Source: Diaphorobacter caeni (lineage in GTDB: Bacteria > Pseudomonadota > Gammaproteobacteria > Burkholderiales > Burkholderiaceae_C). Taken from it: DNA of 64,000 nucleotides. The notes beneath the pieces are model-generated. The model did no database searches, was not told where the DNA came from, and saw only the letters and a program-made list of their open reading frames with translations. A program made the position numbers and the translations under genes. Below are positions 43,203-51,438 of the stretch, piece after piece. Positions within the stretch are counted from its first letter, which is position 1; each line of letters begins with the position of its first letter. The stretch lies in NCBI RefSeq assembly GCF_015354245.1, contig NZ_JADKYZ010000011.1:124001-188000 (forward strand), in the 5' to 3' direction.

Positions 43203-44531
43203 TCAGAAGATGGTCATCGGCATCTCCGCGAGCAGTCTGATTTGATCCATGTTGGATTCGCCCTGCGCCTTGTTCACGCGGTGAACGCCGTAACGCAGCT
43301 GCAGCGACAGGCCTTTGGACCATCCCTCCTGAACCACGTAGCGCATGACCATGTCGCGTTCCCAATGTTTGCCCTGTGTGCCGCTGTAGCCGAGGTAGTT
43401 GGCGTAGACGGTGTTGAGGCGGCTGTTGTCTATGCCCGATCCTCGTGTGTAGGCCACGCCTGCGCTGAGGCCGGGCGTCACGAGTGCGCCGAGGTCCACG
43501 TCGTACTTGAGCTGCCAGGAGGCCTCACGCGGGCCGTTGAAATCGGAGAGCTGCATGGCGTTTTCGAGCCAGATGGAGCCACGGTTGGCGTAGTCGAACG
43601 GGTTGTCGCCGTTGACCTGCTGGTAGCCAAGGCCGAGCGTGTGCGGGCCGAAGGCGTAGGCGCTCATCAGGCTCCAGGTTGTGGTGTCGAGCGCGCCGGA
43701 CTTCGCTTTTCCGGTGTCGCGGCTGCTGTACAAATTCAGGCTGAACGACAGCGCCTTCTTGTCTGCAATGGGTAGTTTGTAGAAGCTGCCGAGATACCAG
43801 GTTTTCCAGTTGTCTTCGTATTCACCCCAATAACCCGTGAGCGAGAGGTTTCGGAGAGGCGTGTTCCAGGTGCCTCCGGCAAACAGGAAAGAATCGCCGC
43901 TGGCGCCGGAGTAGTTGGCCTGCAGCCTGTTGCCGTTCTTGCGGGCGCTGCGATCGGCCCATGCCGTGAAGCGTCCGGCCTGCAGCGCCAGCGTGGGAAT
44001 GTCGGCGCTGGTGATGAGCCAGCCCCGGTTGGTTTCCGGCAGCAGACGGGTATCGGACGAACTGAAGATCGGGTTCTTGGTGCGCATCTCTCCCCATTTG
44101 AATTCCGTGGAAGAAACGCGTGCCTTGAGCGCACCGCCCATGCGGCCGAAGCTGTCGGGGATGGCCAACCCATCCTTGGCGACATAGCGTGGTGTGGAGC
44201 GGGCGGAGTCGGCATCTGTTCCCAGATTGACGGCACCGTATGCGTGGGCATCCACGCCGAATCCGATGGGTCCGCGTGTGTAGCCCGACTGGAAGTTGAG
44301 CATCAGGCCATAGGCGCTTTCGCGCGCCTGTGTCTTTCCGCGTTCGCCGTTGGCCGCGCGAAAACTGCTGCCATTCTGGTAGTCCAGCCGCTCGAAGACA
44401 TAGCGGTTGAGCAGGTTCAGGTGGCTGCCTTCGAGGAAGCCCTTGGCATTGTCCTGTGCGGCCAGCGCGGTGTTGCCACTGCAACTGATGGTAGCCATCA
44501 ACGCGGCGAGGAGGGGACTTTGGAGTTTCAT
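43203..44531 (-). CDS. OprD-family outer-membrane porin
   Basis: The protein has 442 residues from the ATG at 44531, with a signal peptide MKLQSPLLAALMATISCSGNTALA. OprD-family landmarks are EGSHLNLLNRYVFERLDY, RESAYGLMLNFQSGYTRGPIGFGVDAHAYGAV, GEMRTKNPIFSSSDTRLLPETNRGWLI and the C-terminal QIRLLAEMPMTIF. OprD porins are 18-strand monomers that take up basic amino acids, small acids or metal complexes. It lies 37 bases after the pseudoazurin gene at the end of the riboswitch-controlled operon, which suggests it passes a cobalamin precursor, cobalt or another B12-related solute. Confidence 0.85.
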   Translation of the reverse strand: MKLQSPLLAALMATISCSGNTALAAQDNAKGFLEGSHLNLLNRYVFERLDYQNGSSFRAANGERGKTQARESAYGLMLNFQSGYTRGPIGFGVDAHAYGAVNLGTDADSARSTPRYVAKDGLAIPDSFGRMGGALKARVSSTEFKWGEMRTKNPIFSSSDTRLLPETNRGWLITSADIPTLALQAGRFTAWADRSARKNGNRLQANYSGASGDSFLFAGGTWNTPLRNLSLTGYWGEYEDNWKTWYLGSFYKLPIADKKALSFSLNLYSSRDTGKAKSGALDTTTWSLMSAYAFGPHTLGLGYQQVNGDNPFDYANRGSIWLENAMQLSDFNGPREASWQLKYDVDLGALVTPGLSAGVAYTRGSGIDNSRLNTVYANYLGYSGTQGKHWERDMVMRYVVQEGWSKGLSLQLRYGVHRVNKAQGESNMDQIRLLAEMPMTIF

Positions 44532-44568
44532 TCTGAGGGGCGCAGGAGGCGAGGAAGCGGCGTACCGC

Positions 44569-45018
44569 TCAGTGGGCAGACGCTGCGCGCGACGCGATCG
44601 CCTGGAAGCGCTGCCGCGCCTGATCCGGCGCTTCGCCCGGAATGGACATCGCGGACAACGGCGCATCACCCACCTGAATGAGCATCACCATGCCCATGGC
44701 GTAGTGGGGCGAGCACTTGATGCCGTAGACGCCCTTCTCGTTCAGGGTGATCTCGATCTCTTCGTTGATCTTGCCGACGAAAGCAGCGGCGTTGGCGGGC
44801 AGCATGCCTTCCACGGTGGCCGCGTTGTGGCCGGTGCTGGAAGCCAGATACTTGACGGTGTCACCCGGTGCGATCTTCAGCAGCTCCGGCTCATAGGACA
44901 TGGCGCCATGTGGCCCGCGATTGAGCATTTTGACTTCGAAGGTTTCGGCAAAAGCGGCGGTGGCCAGGCCCATGCTGAGAAGGGTCGCGGCCAGTCGGGT
45001 GATGGTTCGTGTGGGCAT
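44569..45018 (-). CDS. pseudoazurin-type cupredoxin
   Basis: The protein has 149 residues from the ATG at 45018, with a signal peptide MPTRTITRLAATLLSMGLATAAFA. Type 1 copper ligands are H64 (TGHNAATVEG), C102, H105 and M110 (KCSPHYAMGM), spaced as in pseudoazurins. These periplasmic proteins carry single electrons, for example to nitrite or nitrous oxide reductases, none of which is in the window. It lies 14 bases after the ABC ATPase gene. Its presence in a B12-controlled uptake operon is unusual. Confidence 0.9.
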   Translation of the reverse strand: MPTRTITRLAATLLSMGLATAAFAETFEVKMLNRGPHGAMSYEPELLKIAPGDTVKYLASSTGHNAATVEGMLPANAAAFVGKINEEIEITLNEKGVYGIKCSPHYAMGMVMLIQVGDAPLSAMSIPGEAPDQARQRFQAIASRAASAH

Positions 45019-45032
45019 GATGGGCCTTGAAT

Positions 45033-45839
45033 TCAAAGTGAAGGAATGGGCTTGAAGCGCAGCCATGTCGATCCGTCCTCGGGGTCGGTCAGCGCGGTGA
45101 TGTGCACCTGAAAAACCTGCTCGAGCAACTGAGCGGTGAGGACTTCCGCCGGAGGTCCCAGCGCGACCAGCTTGCCCGCGCACATGACGGCGAGCCGATC
45201 GCAGGCCATTGCCTGGTTGAGATCGTGCAGCGCGACGATCCGGGTGATCGGCCATTGGCGGATCAGCTGCATCAATGACAATTGCTGGTGCACGTCGAGA
45301 TGGTTGGTGGGTTCGTCAAGCAGCAGCACCCGTGGCGTCTGGGCAAGAGCGCGGGCGATGTGCACGCGCTGGCGCTCGCCTCCCGAGAGCGTGTGCCATG
45401 TGCCGTCGGCTTTGGCCCCCATGCCAACCGCATTCAGGGCGTCATCGACGATGCGGTGGTCGTCGGCCTGAAACGGTTGCAGCGCCGACAGCCACGGCGT
45501 GCGGCCCAGTTCGACAGCGTCTCTGACGGTGATGGCGTCCTGCGTCTCGGCCAGTTGCGATACGAAGGCGAGATGTCGCGCTATGTCGCGCTGGCGCAGT
45601 TCCGTCAGCGGCCGCTGGTGCAAGCGCACGCTGCCGTCATGCGGCCTGGTGACGCCGCATAGCATGCGCAGCAGACTCGATTTGCCGGACCCGTTGGGGC
45701 CGATCAGTCCCAGCAGCTCACCCTCGTGAATTGAAAGCGAGACCTGCTCGACGATGCGAACATGCCTTGCACGCAGGCTGACGTCGATGGCCTCAAGCAC
45801 CACGGAGGCTCCAGTGGAGGGATTGCGCGTTGAAGTCAT
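45033..45839 (-). CDS. ABC transporter ATPase, FecE/BtuD-like
   Basis: The protein has 268 residues from the ATG at 45839, which overlaps the permease stop as ATGA. It has Walker A GPNGSGKSS (47-55), the signature LSGGERQRVHIARAL (from 151), Walker B VLLLDEPTNHLD (from 171) and the H-loop ALHDLNQ. It belongs to the iron-siderophore/vitamin B12 uptake subclass. A much longer open frame upstream is only the other-frame reading of the permease gene. It powers the adjacent permease under the riboswitch. Confidence 0.92.
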   Translation of the reverse strand: MTSTRNPSTGASVVLEAIDVSLRARHVRIVEQVSLSIHEGELLGLIGPNGSGKSSLLRMLCGVTRPHDGSVRLHQRPLTELRQRDIARHLAFVSQLAETQDAITVRDAVELGRTPWLSALQPFQADDHRIVDDALNAVGMGAKADGTWHTLSGGERQRVHIARALAQTPRVLLLDEPTNHLDVHQQLSLMQLIRQWPITRIVALHDLNQAMACDRLAVMCAGKLVALGPPAEVLTAQLLEQVFQVHITALTDPEDGSTWLRFKPIPSL

Positions 45840-46885
45840 GCGCGTCCTCCGCGTCCTTTGAGCAGGATGCATGCGAAGACTGGAGCACCCACCAGCGCGG
45901 TGATCACGCCGATGGGCAGCACCTGTCCCGGAATCATGGTGCGCGAAAGCACATCCGCGGCGATCAGAAAGATGGCACCCATGAGCGCACTGGCAGGAAT
46001 GAGGTGACGGTGGCGCACGCCCACAAGCAGGCGTGCCGCGTGGGGAATGACGAGGCCGACGAAGCCGATGGCGCCGACGATGGAAACCATCACGGCCGTG
46101 ATCAGCGCGGCGGCCAGAAGCAGCACGATCTGGACCCGGCGCACCGGCACGCCCAGCGCCGATGCCGATTCCGCGCCGAAGGTGAAGGCGTCGAGCGCGC
46201 GTGCATGCAGCAGGCAGATGAGCAGACCGGCCAGCGCCATCGATGCAGTCAGCCAGGTGTCGGGCCAGCGCACGCCGCTGAGATTGCCCAGCAGCCAGAA
46301 CATGATGCCGCGCGCCTGCTCGGCGCTGCCGGACTTGGTGATGATCAGCGAGGTGAGGGCGTTGAACAGCTGCGATCCGGCGATGCCCGCGAGCACGATC
46401 TGCCCGCTGTTGCGCAGCCCGCCGCCGCCCGCCGCATGCGCCAGCAGCGCGACCAGCGCGAACGCACAGACCGCGCCGAAGAAGGCACCGGTCGTCATCG
46501 AGATGGCACCGGCTCCCAGACCCGCGACGGACACCAGCACCGCGCCGGTGGACGCACCGGCGGATATGCCCAGAAGATAGGGTTCGGCCAGAGCATTGCG
46601 CAGCAGGGATTGAAGAATCACGCCCGCAATCGCCAAACCCGCGCCGCAGCTGGCCGCCACCAGAGCGCGCGGCAGCCGGTAGTTCCACACGATGCCCTGG
46701 GTGATGGGGTCGAGCGCATGCTGGCCGCCCAGAAGCTTGTTCGACAGCACCTGCAGCACGGTGGTCGCCGAGATGTCCGTTTCGCCGATGGCGATGCCCA
46801 GCGCGATGGAGACGGTGATGAGCAGCACCGGCGCCATCGTTATCGAGCCAAGGCGCAGCCAGCCGCCGGCCGAACACAATCGCAT
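45836..46885 (-). CDS. FecCD-family ABC permease (BtuC-like)
   Basis: This 349-residue protein has about nine or ten membrane helices. Family motifs are WNYRLPRALVAASCGAGLAIAGVILQSLLRNALAEPYLLGISAGASTGAVL, and GAIGFVGLVIPHAARLLVG near the C-terminus, the coupling region with the ATPase. It transports iron chelates, cobalamin or heme in other bacteria. It lies between the binding-protein and ATPase genes. The cobalamin riboswitch upstream argues for a B12-related substrate. Confidence 0.92.
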   Translation of the reverse strand: MRLCSAGGWLRLGSITMAPVLLITVSIALGIAIGETDISATTVLQVLSNKLLGGQHALDPITQGIVWNYRLPRALVAASCGAGLAIAGVILQSLLRNALAEPYLLGISAGASTGAVLVSVAGLGAGAISMTTGAFFGAVCAFALVALLAHAAGGGGLRNSGQIVLAGIAGSQLFNALTSLIITKSGSAEQARGIMFWLLGNLSGVRWPDTWLTASMALAGLLICLLHARALDAFTFGAESASALGVPVRRVQIVLLLAAALITAVMVSIVGAIGFVGLVIPHAARLLVGVRHRHLIPASALMGAIFLIAADVLSRTMIPGQVLPIGVITALVGAPVFACILLKGRGGRA

Positions 46886-46933
46886 GCGTGGTTCCTCGTG
46901 TTGAATGCGGTTGGAATTGGAGAAGAGGCGCGC

Positions 46934-47956
46934 CTATTTGCCAGCGTTCTCGAGCACGAGCACCGCATCGGCGATCTGCTCCATGCCGTCGACCATGCGG
47001 ATCGATCCCTGCAGCGCGTCGGCGTCGACGATGACGATGCGGCTGTTCTTCACCGCGTCCATGTGCTGGGCGACGGGGTCCTTTTTGAGGAACTCGAGTT
47101 TCTTCTGATAGTCATCGGCGGGGAAACGGCGGCGATCCATGCGCGCGATGATGAGCACCGACGGGTTGGCTCTGGCGATGGTTTCCCAGCCCACGGTGGG
47201 CCATTCTTCGGCGGAGGTCACGATGTTGCGCAGGCCGAGCGACTGCATCATGTAGCCCGCGACGCCCTTCTGGCCCGCCATGTAGGGGTCGATGGCGAGG
47301 TCGGCGCTCGAGAACCAGAGCGCGGCCGAGAGGCTCTGGAGTCTGGCCGACGCCACCTTGGAGATGGCCTTCGATTGACGCTGCTGGAGGTCCTTGACCA
47401 GCGCATCGCCCTTGGCTTCGACGTCGAAGATCTGAGACAGCTGGCGCACGCTCTTGTAGAGCGCCTGCACGTCATACGATGCGGTGCGGGTGCCGTCCGC
47501 GCCGCTCAGGTTGTTCTTGCCTTCGCAGTCCGACGGCATGGCATAGGTGGCGATATGCAGGTCGTGAAACTGCTCGCGCGTGCCGACTGCGCCGTCCTTG
47601 CCGACCATCCATTCAAACTGCGACACGAGCAGGGCGGGGCGCTTACCGATGACGGATTCAAAACTCGGTGCATTGTCCGAAAGGCGTGGCACCTTGTCGT
47701 TGACCGCCTTGAACCGCTGCTGCACCGGATTGAACCAGAGCGCCGTGCCGACGACTTTGGAGCCCAGCCCCAGCGCATAGAGCATCTCGGTGCCGGCCTG
47801 ACCGATGGTGACTGCGGAAGCGGGGGGCTTGTCGAATTTGACGGCGTAGCCGCAGTTCTGCACTTCCACCGGATACTGGGTGGCTTGCGCCGCCATGGGA
47901 GAGACGACGGCAACGGCGGCGACGAGCGAGGTGGCAAACAAAGTTTGAATCGACAT
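46934..47956 (-). CDS. periplasmic substrate-binding protein of B12/iron-chelate ABC transporter
   Basis: The protein has 340 residues from the ATG at 47956, preceded by GAAAGGAAG. A signal peptide (to about residue 25, PMAAQA) is followed by VEVQNCGYAVKFDKPPASAVTIGQAGTEMLYALGLGSKVVGTALW, typical of class III binding proteins (FepB/BtuF). ANPSVLIIARMDRRRFP lies in the second lobe. It is the first gene after the cobalamin riboswitch, so cobalamin, cobinamide or a cobalt complex is the likely ligand. An iron chelate cannot be excluded from the protein alone. Confidence 0.88.
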   Translation of the reverse strand: MSIQTLFATSLVAAVAVVSPMAAQATQYPVEVQNCGYAVKFDKPPASAVTIGQAGTEMLYALGLGSKVVGTALWFNPVQQRFKAVNDKVPRLSDNAPSFESVIGKRPALLVSQFEWMVGKDGAVGTREQFHDLHIATYAMPSDCEGKNNLSGADGTRTASYDVQALYKSVRQLSQIFDVEAKGDALVKDLQQRQSKAISKVASARLQSLSAALWFSSADLAIDPYMAGQKGVAGYMMQSLGLRNIVTSAEEWPTVGWETIARANPSVLIIARMDRRRFPADDYQKKLEFLKKDPVAQHMDAVKNSRIVIVDADALQGSIRMVDGMEQIADAVLVLENAGK

Positions 47957-48104
47957 CAGAATCTTCCTTTCGGTCCGGCCGAAAAGGGATCTGAAAGCGA
48001 AGCGCGCCACATGCCGATGGGCCCGCAAGTGCGCGAGGTAGCGCGTGTGCCAGCCGGAAGGGGAGAGGTACTGCTCACTTCCCGGACACCCCGCCGGCAA
48101 TGAA

Positions 48105-48292
48105 TAGGTGGTACTTGAGGCAGGTCTCCTGACTGACAAATCCTCGCTGCGCCATCGCCTTCCCGAACGCGTGTTCAGTGGCTTCTTTGATGGCGTGCTC
48201 ATTGCCTACAGTTGCGGGGGCAGTTCCATTTCGCGGATCGCGCCTGAAGGGCTCGATCGATGGATTCCCTCATGCACGGGCGACCGCCGATG
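48105..48292 (-). ncRNA. cobalamin (adenosylcobalamin) riboswitch
   Basis: Read on the minus strand the element shows GAGGGAATCC, then the B12-box-facing stretch CCCCCGCAACTGT, then CACTG, CGGGAAGGCGATGG, GCGAGGA and the closing B12 box CAGTCAGGAGACCTGCC. The order matches the cobalamin riboswitch consensus. It sits in the 431-base gap between the GNAT gene and the binding-protein gene and faces the ABC operon. About 150 bases of expression platform follow before the start at 47956. It should lower expression of the whole operon when cobalamin is abundant. Exact ends are approximate. Confidence 0.93.
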
Positions 48293-48387
48293 CACGTCCT
48301 TGCGGAACCAAAAGATGCGTTAATGTAGCCCATTTCACAGCGTCTCGCGGCGGTGACGCTGGAGCTGACCGTAGATAAGGTGCCCGT

Positions 48388-48918
48388 TTGAACCACTCCC
48401 CTTCGCCATTGATCCAGTGTGTGAAAGACGTTTCACAGGTATCGGAATTCCTGCACAACGCGCGCACCGACATGTTCGCCGAGCGCGTGGATGTGGACGA
48501 GATTCCCGCAGATGTGCGGCGTTTCAACGAGGTCTATGCATCGGGTGACGGGTGCATGCTGGCGGCATGGGCCGAGGATGACCGCGTGGTCGCGAGCATT
48601 GCTTACCGGCCTTATGACGGTCGCTTTCCGCATTTGAATCTGATGCAAGGGAAGGTGGTCGAGGTGGTGCGGCTCTATGTCGATCCGGCGTGGCGTCGCC
48701 AGGGGCTGGCGGCGCGGCTCTACGCTGAACTCAGGCGCCTGGCATTGGAGCAAGGCGTTCAGGTGTTCTATCTGCACACCCATCCATTTCTGGCGGGAGC
48801 GGAAGCCTTCTGGCGAATGCAGGGGTTCGAGCTGCTGTGCCGCGATGCCGATCCGGTCTGGCAGACCATCCACATGCAGGCCTTGATCAGACCACCCGCA
48901 CCCTCAACGAAGCGATGA
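48388..48918 (+). CDS. GNAT-family N-acetyltransferase
   Basis: This 176-residue protein has the acetyl-CoA motif VVRLYVDPAWRRQGLAARLYAEL (about 92-114) followed by ALEQGVQVFYLHTHPFLAGAEAFWRMQGFEL, the usual last part of the fold. The substrate is unknown. It is divergent from the riboswitch-controlled operon and overlaps the 3' end of the pentapeptide-repeat gene tail to tail by 32 bases. Confidence 0.85.
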   Translation: MNHSPSPLIQCVKDVSQVSEFLHNARTDMFAERVDVDEIPADVRRFNEVYASGDGCMLAAWAEDDRVVASIAYRPYDGRFPHLNLMQGKVVEVVRLYVDPAWRRQGLAARLYAELRRLALEQGVQVFYLHTHPFLAGAEAFWRMQGFELLCRDADPVWQTIHMQALIRPPAPSTKR

Positions 48919-49579
48919 TCGCGGCGGCCTGCGCGGTGGACAGGGTGCATCCTTTGAAGTGCTGCTGAAGATCACCAACGCTCACCTGCCCGAGCTCCGT
49001 CGCACTGAGGTCGGCGCCTTTGAAGTTCGTGCCTTTGAGGTTGGCGTCCTGCAGGGTTCCGCCCGCGATGGTGGCCGACGAGAAGTCGCAGCCGCCCAGA
49101 TCGGCGCCGCTCATATGGAGACCTTCGACCCGCATCTTGCGGAACGAGATTCCACGAAGGTCTGCGTGCACGAGGATCGAGTCTTTGAAACTCAGGCCCA
49201 GAGTCTGAGCGTTCAGAAACGTTGCGCCCGTCAGCTTGACCTCATTGAACGAGGCGGCGGACAGCCTGGCGCGTGACCAGGAGGTGTTGTTGTAGTCGCC
49301 CCCTTCGAACTTGGCCTCCGTGAGGTCGGCCATGTCAAAGCGCGCCTGGGGCGCGCGGCAGCCTGTCCAGTGCGTCCTCGACAGAAGCGATTTTTCCAAT
49401 CGCGCCGATGTGAATGAGCAGTCGACGAAGTGGGCTCCGGCGAGATCCAGCTCGCGAAGGTCGCAGTCGTCGAAGCGGCAGCCCTCAAACGAGAGGGGCT
49501 TGCCTTGGTGTGCGGAGATCAGTTCGCGTATCTGGTGGCGGTCGAGCGTTTGGGCCGCAGTGTTCATCAACTCGTTCAT
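48887..49579 (-). CDS. pentapeptide-repeat protein
   Basis: The protein has 230 residues from the ATG at 49579. From about residue 30 it is made of five-residue A(D/N)LXX-type repeats (for example FEGCRFDDCDLRELDLAGAHF, LHADLRGISF-like units, GADLGGCDFSSATIAGGTLQDANLKGTNFKGADLS). These form a right-handed square beta-helix. Some members of this class, such as Qnr and MfpA, protect DNA gyrase, but many have no known role. Length and Cys/Phe spacing resemble Qnr-like proteins only loosely, so no resistance function is claimed. Confidence 0.85.
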   Translation of the reverse strand: MNELMNTAAQTLDRHQIRELISAHQGKPLSFEGCRFDDCDLRELDLAGAHFVDCSFTSARLEKSLLSRTHWTGCRAPQARFDMADLTEAKFEGGDYNNTSWSRARLSAASFNEVKLTGATFLNAQTLGLSFKDSILVHADLRGISFRKMRVEGLHMSGADLGGCDFSSATIAGGTLQDANLKGTNFKGADLSATELGQVSVGDLQQHFKGCTLSTAQAAAIIASLRVRVV

Positions 49580-49699
49580 TTCAATTTCTTTTCGTGGCCT
49601 GTCTTGCCGATCCCGGTGAGAGTACCTGGGGCCGATGGGTTGGCATCGTCTTGATTGACCAGGATCTGTGGTGCATCGGCCCAAAGCCATCCGTATGGG

Positions 49700-51244
49700 C
49701 TACTCGTCGCCATCATGCATGTCCCGCTCTTCAAACGCCGAGCGCACGGCCTCCACCACGCGATCAGCGCGATGTGCGTCGTCCAGTTGCGGATACGCTT
49801 TTTTCAGCTTGCCCGAAACCTGCCAGCCGTTTTCCTTGAGCGAGCGGATGATGCAGTTGGCATCCTGATCCGGCATTTCCAGTACGTCCTTGAGCCGCTC
49901 CTGGGCGCGTTGGAAAATGATCAGGACCCGCGCCTCGTCGGCCATCTCGACCCGGATGGTGTGCGCCACGATCTCTGCGATGTAGAGGACATGCTCGGTC
50001 AGGTCGGGATAGCGCCATGCGAACTGCGCGTCCGGATAGTCGTCGAAATCCAGGTTGCTGGAGGTGCAGTCTTCATATTCGACGAGCTTGCCGAAGCGGT
50101 AGGAGTTCGCGTAGCGCTGCATGAAGGGGCGCGAGAACACCTCAAGCGTGCGGTCATATCGGGCACGGAAATCGATCGAGCTCGTGATGGTGGCCGATAC
50201 CGGCAGGATCACGCCATGCGGCACGGCCTTGTCACGGATCAGCGTGTCGTTGACCAGAAAACGATGAATCCGGCCATTGCCGTCGCGCATCGGATGGATG
50301 TACACGAAGCCAAAGGCGAGAGTGGCCGCCCGGGCCAGAGGCTCGGCTCCGCGGGTGGCCAGCTCGAAGGCCTTCAATCCGTCGAGCAGTGCCGGCAACG
50401 TCTCATGCGGCGGGGCGATGTAGTGCACGATGTCCTCGCGCATCGTCGCCTGTCCCACGAAGACCGGCGAGCGCCTGAGGCCGAGTCCGAGCGCGTCCTG
50501 CCCCAGAATGCCGGCCTGCAGCGTGCGCAGGCTGTCGCCGCCAAGGGGATCTTCGATGTGTCCGCAGTACTTGGCGATCACATGGGCAAAGCGCTGGATT
50601 CTGTCGGCCTTGTCCGCTTCCTTCTCGATCAGAAAGCTCGCGCGCGACTCTTTGAGCGTCAGCCAGCTGGCCGTACGCATCAGAATGTCCGGCCCGAACG
50701 TCTGATCGAGCTCGTGCAGTGCCGCTTGCAGATCAAACTGCAGCGCCGTCTGCACCAAGCCGGTTCGTCGCACCAGTGGGCAGAAGCCGGGTGTGCCGGG
50801 CAGGTTGTCGTTGATGCGCCAGCGCCGATTCCTTTGCTGCGCCACACGGGTCAGGTATCTCTGCGGAGACACGGCATTGATGTAGCCCCCATTGGTGACA
50901 TCCGGCACGTCGAGCGTCTGGCCAGTCAGCCATTCGAACAGGAAACCGGTGCGCCGCGCATACTGGCCGAACGGCGCTTCGCGGCACCAATTCTCGATGG
51001 GCTCTGGGCCGATCGCTGAGAACAGGCGGGCGAAAAACTCGAGGTGAATCTCCTCATACTTGAGCCCGAACTCGAAATGCCCGGCAAAGCTGTCCGCAGG
51101 CAGGTAGCTGCCGGGATACTTGTTCTCGGTACGACCATCGCTTTCGCGGCTGACCCGCGTCGTCCCGATCATCGATTCGACGCGCAGCGGTTGTGCAAGC
51201 GCGATACCGTAACGCTCGGCCAATGCTCTGAAGCCTACCTGCAT
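49700..51244 (-). CDS. Fic-domain protein with inhibitory-motif-like helix
   Basis: The protein has 514 residues from the ATG at 51244. The catalytic motif HPMRDGNGRIHR (317-328) fits HPFx(D/E)GNGRxxR, so AMPylation or a related nucleotide transfer is expected. Upstream, S203-FLI-E207 in SRASFLIEKE resembles the (S/T)xxxE(G/N) inhibitory motif of intramolecularly inhibited (class II) Fic proteins, with Lys at the last position. The C-terminal 150 residues may hold a winged helix. It is divergent from a recombinase-like gene across an AT-rich spacer. No antitoxin-like small gene was seen beside it. Confidence 0.85.
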   Translation of the reverse strand: MQVGFRALAERYGIALAQPLRVESMIGTTRVSRESDGRTENKYPGSYLPADSFAGHFEFGLKYEEIHLEFFARLFSAIGPEPIENWCREAPFGQYARRTGFLFEWLTGQTLDVPDVTNGGYINAVSPQRYLTRVAQQRNRRWRINDNLPGTPGFCPLVRRTGLVQTALQFDLQAALHELDQTFGPDILMRTASWLTLKESRASFLIEKEADKADRIQRFAHVIAKYCGHIEDPLGGDSLRTLQAGILGQDALGLGLRRSPVFVGQATMREDIVHYIAPPHETLPALLDGLKAFELATRGAEPLARAATLAFGFVYIHPMRDGNGRIHRFLVNDTLIRDKAVPHGVILPVSATITSSIDFRARYDRTLEVFSRPFMQRYANSYRFGKLVEYEDCTSSNLDFDDYPDAQFAWRYPDLTEHVLYIAEIVAHTIRVEMADEARVLIIFQRAQERLKDVLEMPDQDANCIIRSLKENGWQVSGKLKKAYPQLDDAHRADRVVEAVRSAFEERDMHDGDE

Positions 51245-51438
51245 TGTTGAATGCCCTAATTGCTGTGGAAAACAATAAAAACAAACCAATAGTATGCGAA
51301 AACAATATTTTCAACCGAAAAATCCATTGATTGCAGCACGAATTTGATAATATTTCGGCATTTTTGCTTTGAAATGATAATTTGATCCTTTGTGTCCATG
51401 TTTGCCGCTGACAATCAAAAGCATTAAATTCGGATTAC
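51245..51438. other. AT-rich divergent spacer with short repeats
   Basis: This 194-base spacer is far more AT-rich than its surroundings. GAAAACAATA occurs at 51268-51277 and again at 51298-51307, exactly 30 bases apart. TTTTC-AACC-GAAAA (51308-51321) is a perfect inverted repeat just beside it. It should contain the promoters of the Fic and recombinase-like genes and may mark acquired DNA. Confidence 0.55.

Noticed and set aside
48887-49579. Calling the pentapeptide-repeat protein a Qnr-type gyrase protector
   Set aside because: The repeat fold is shared by many proteins of unknown role, and no Qnr-specific loop pattern could be confirmed by eye.
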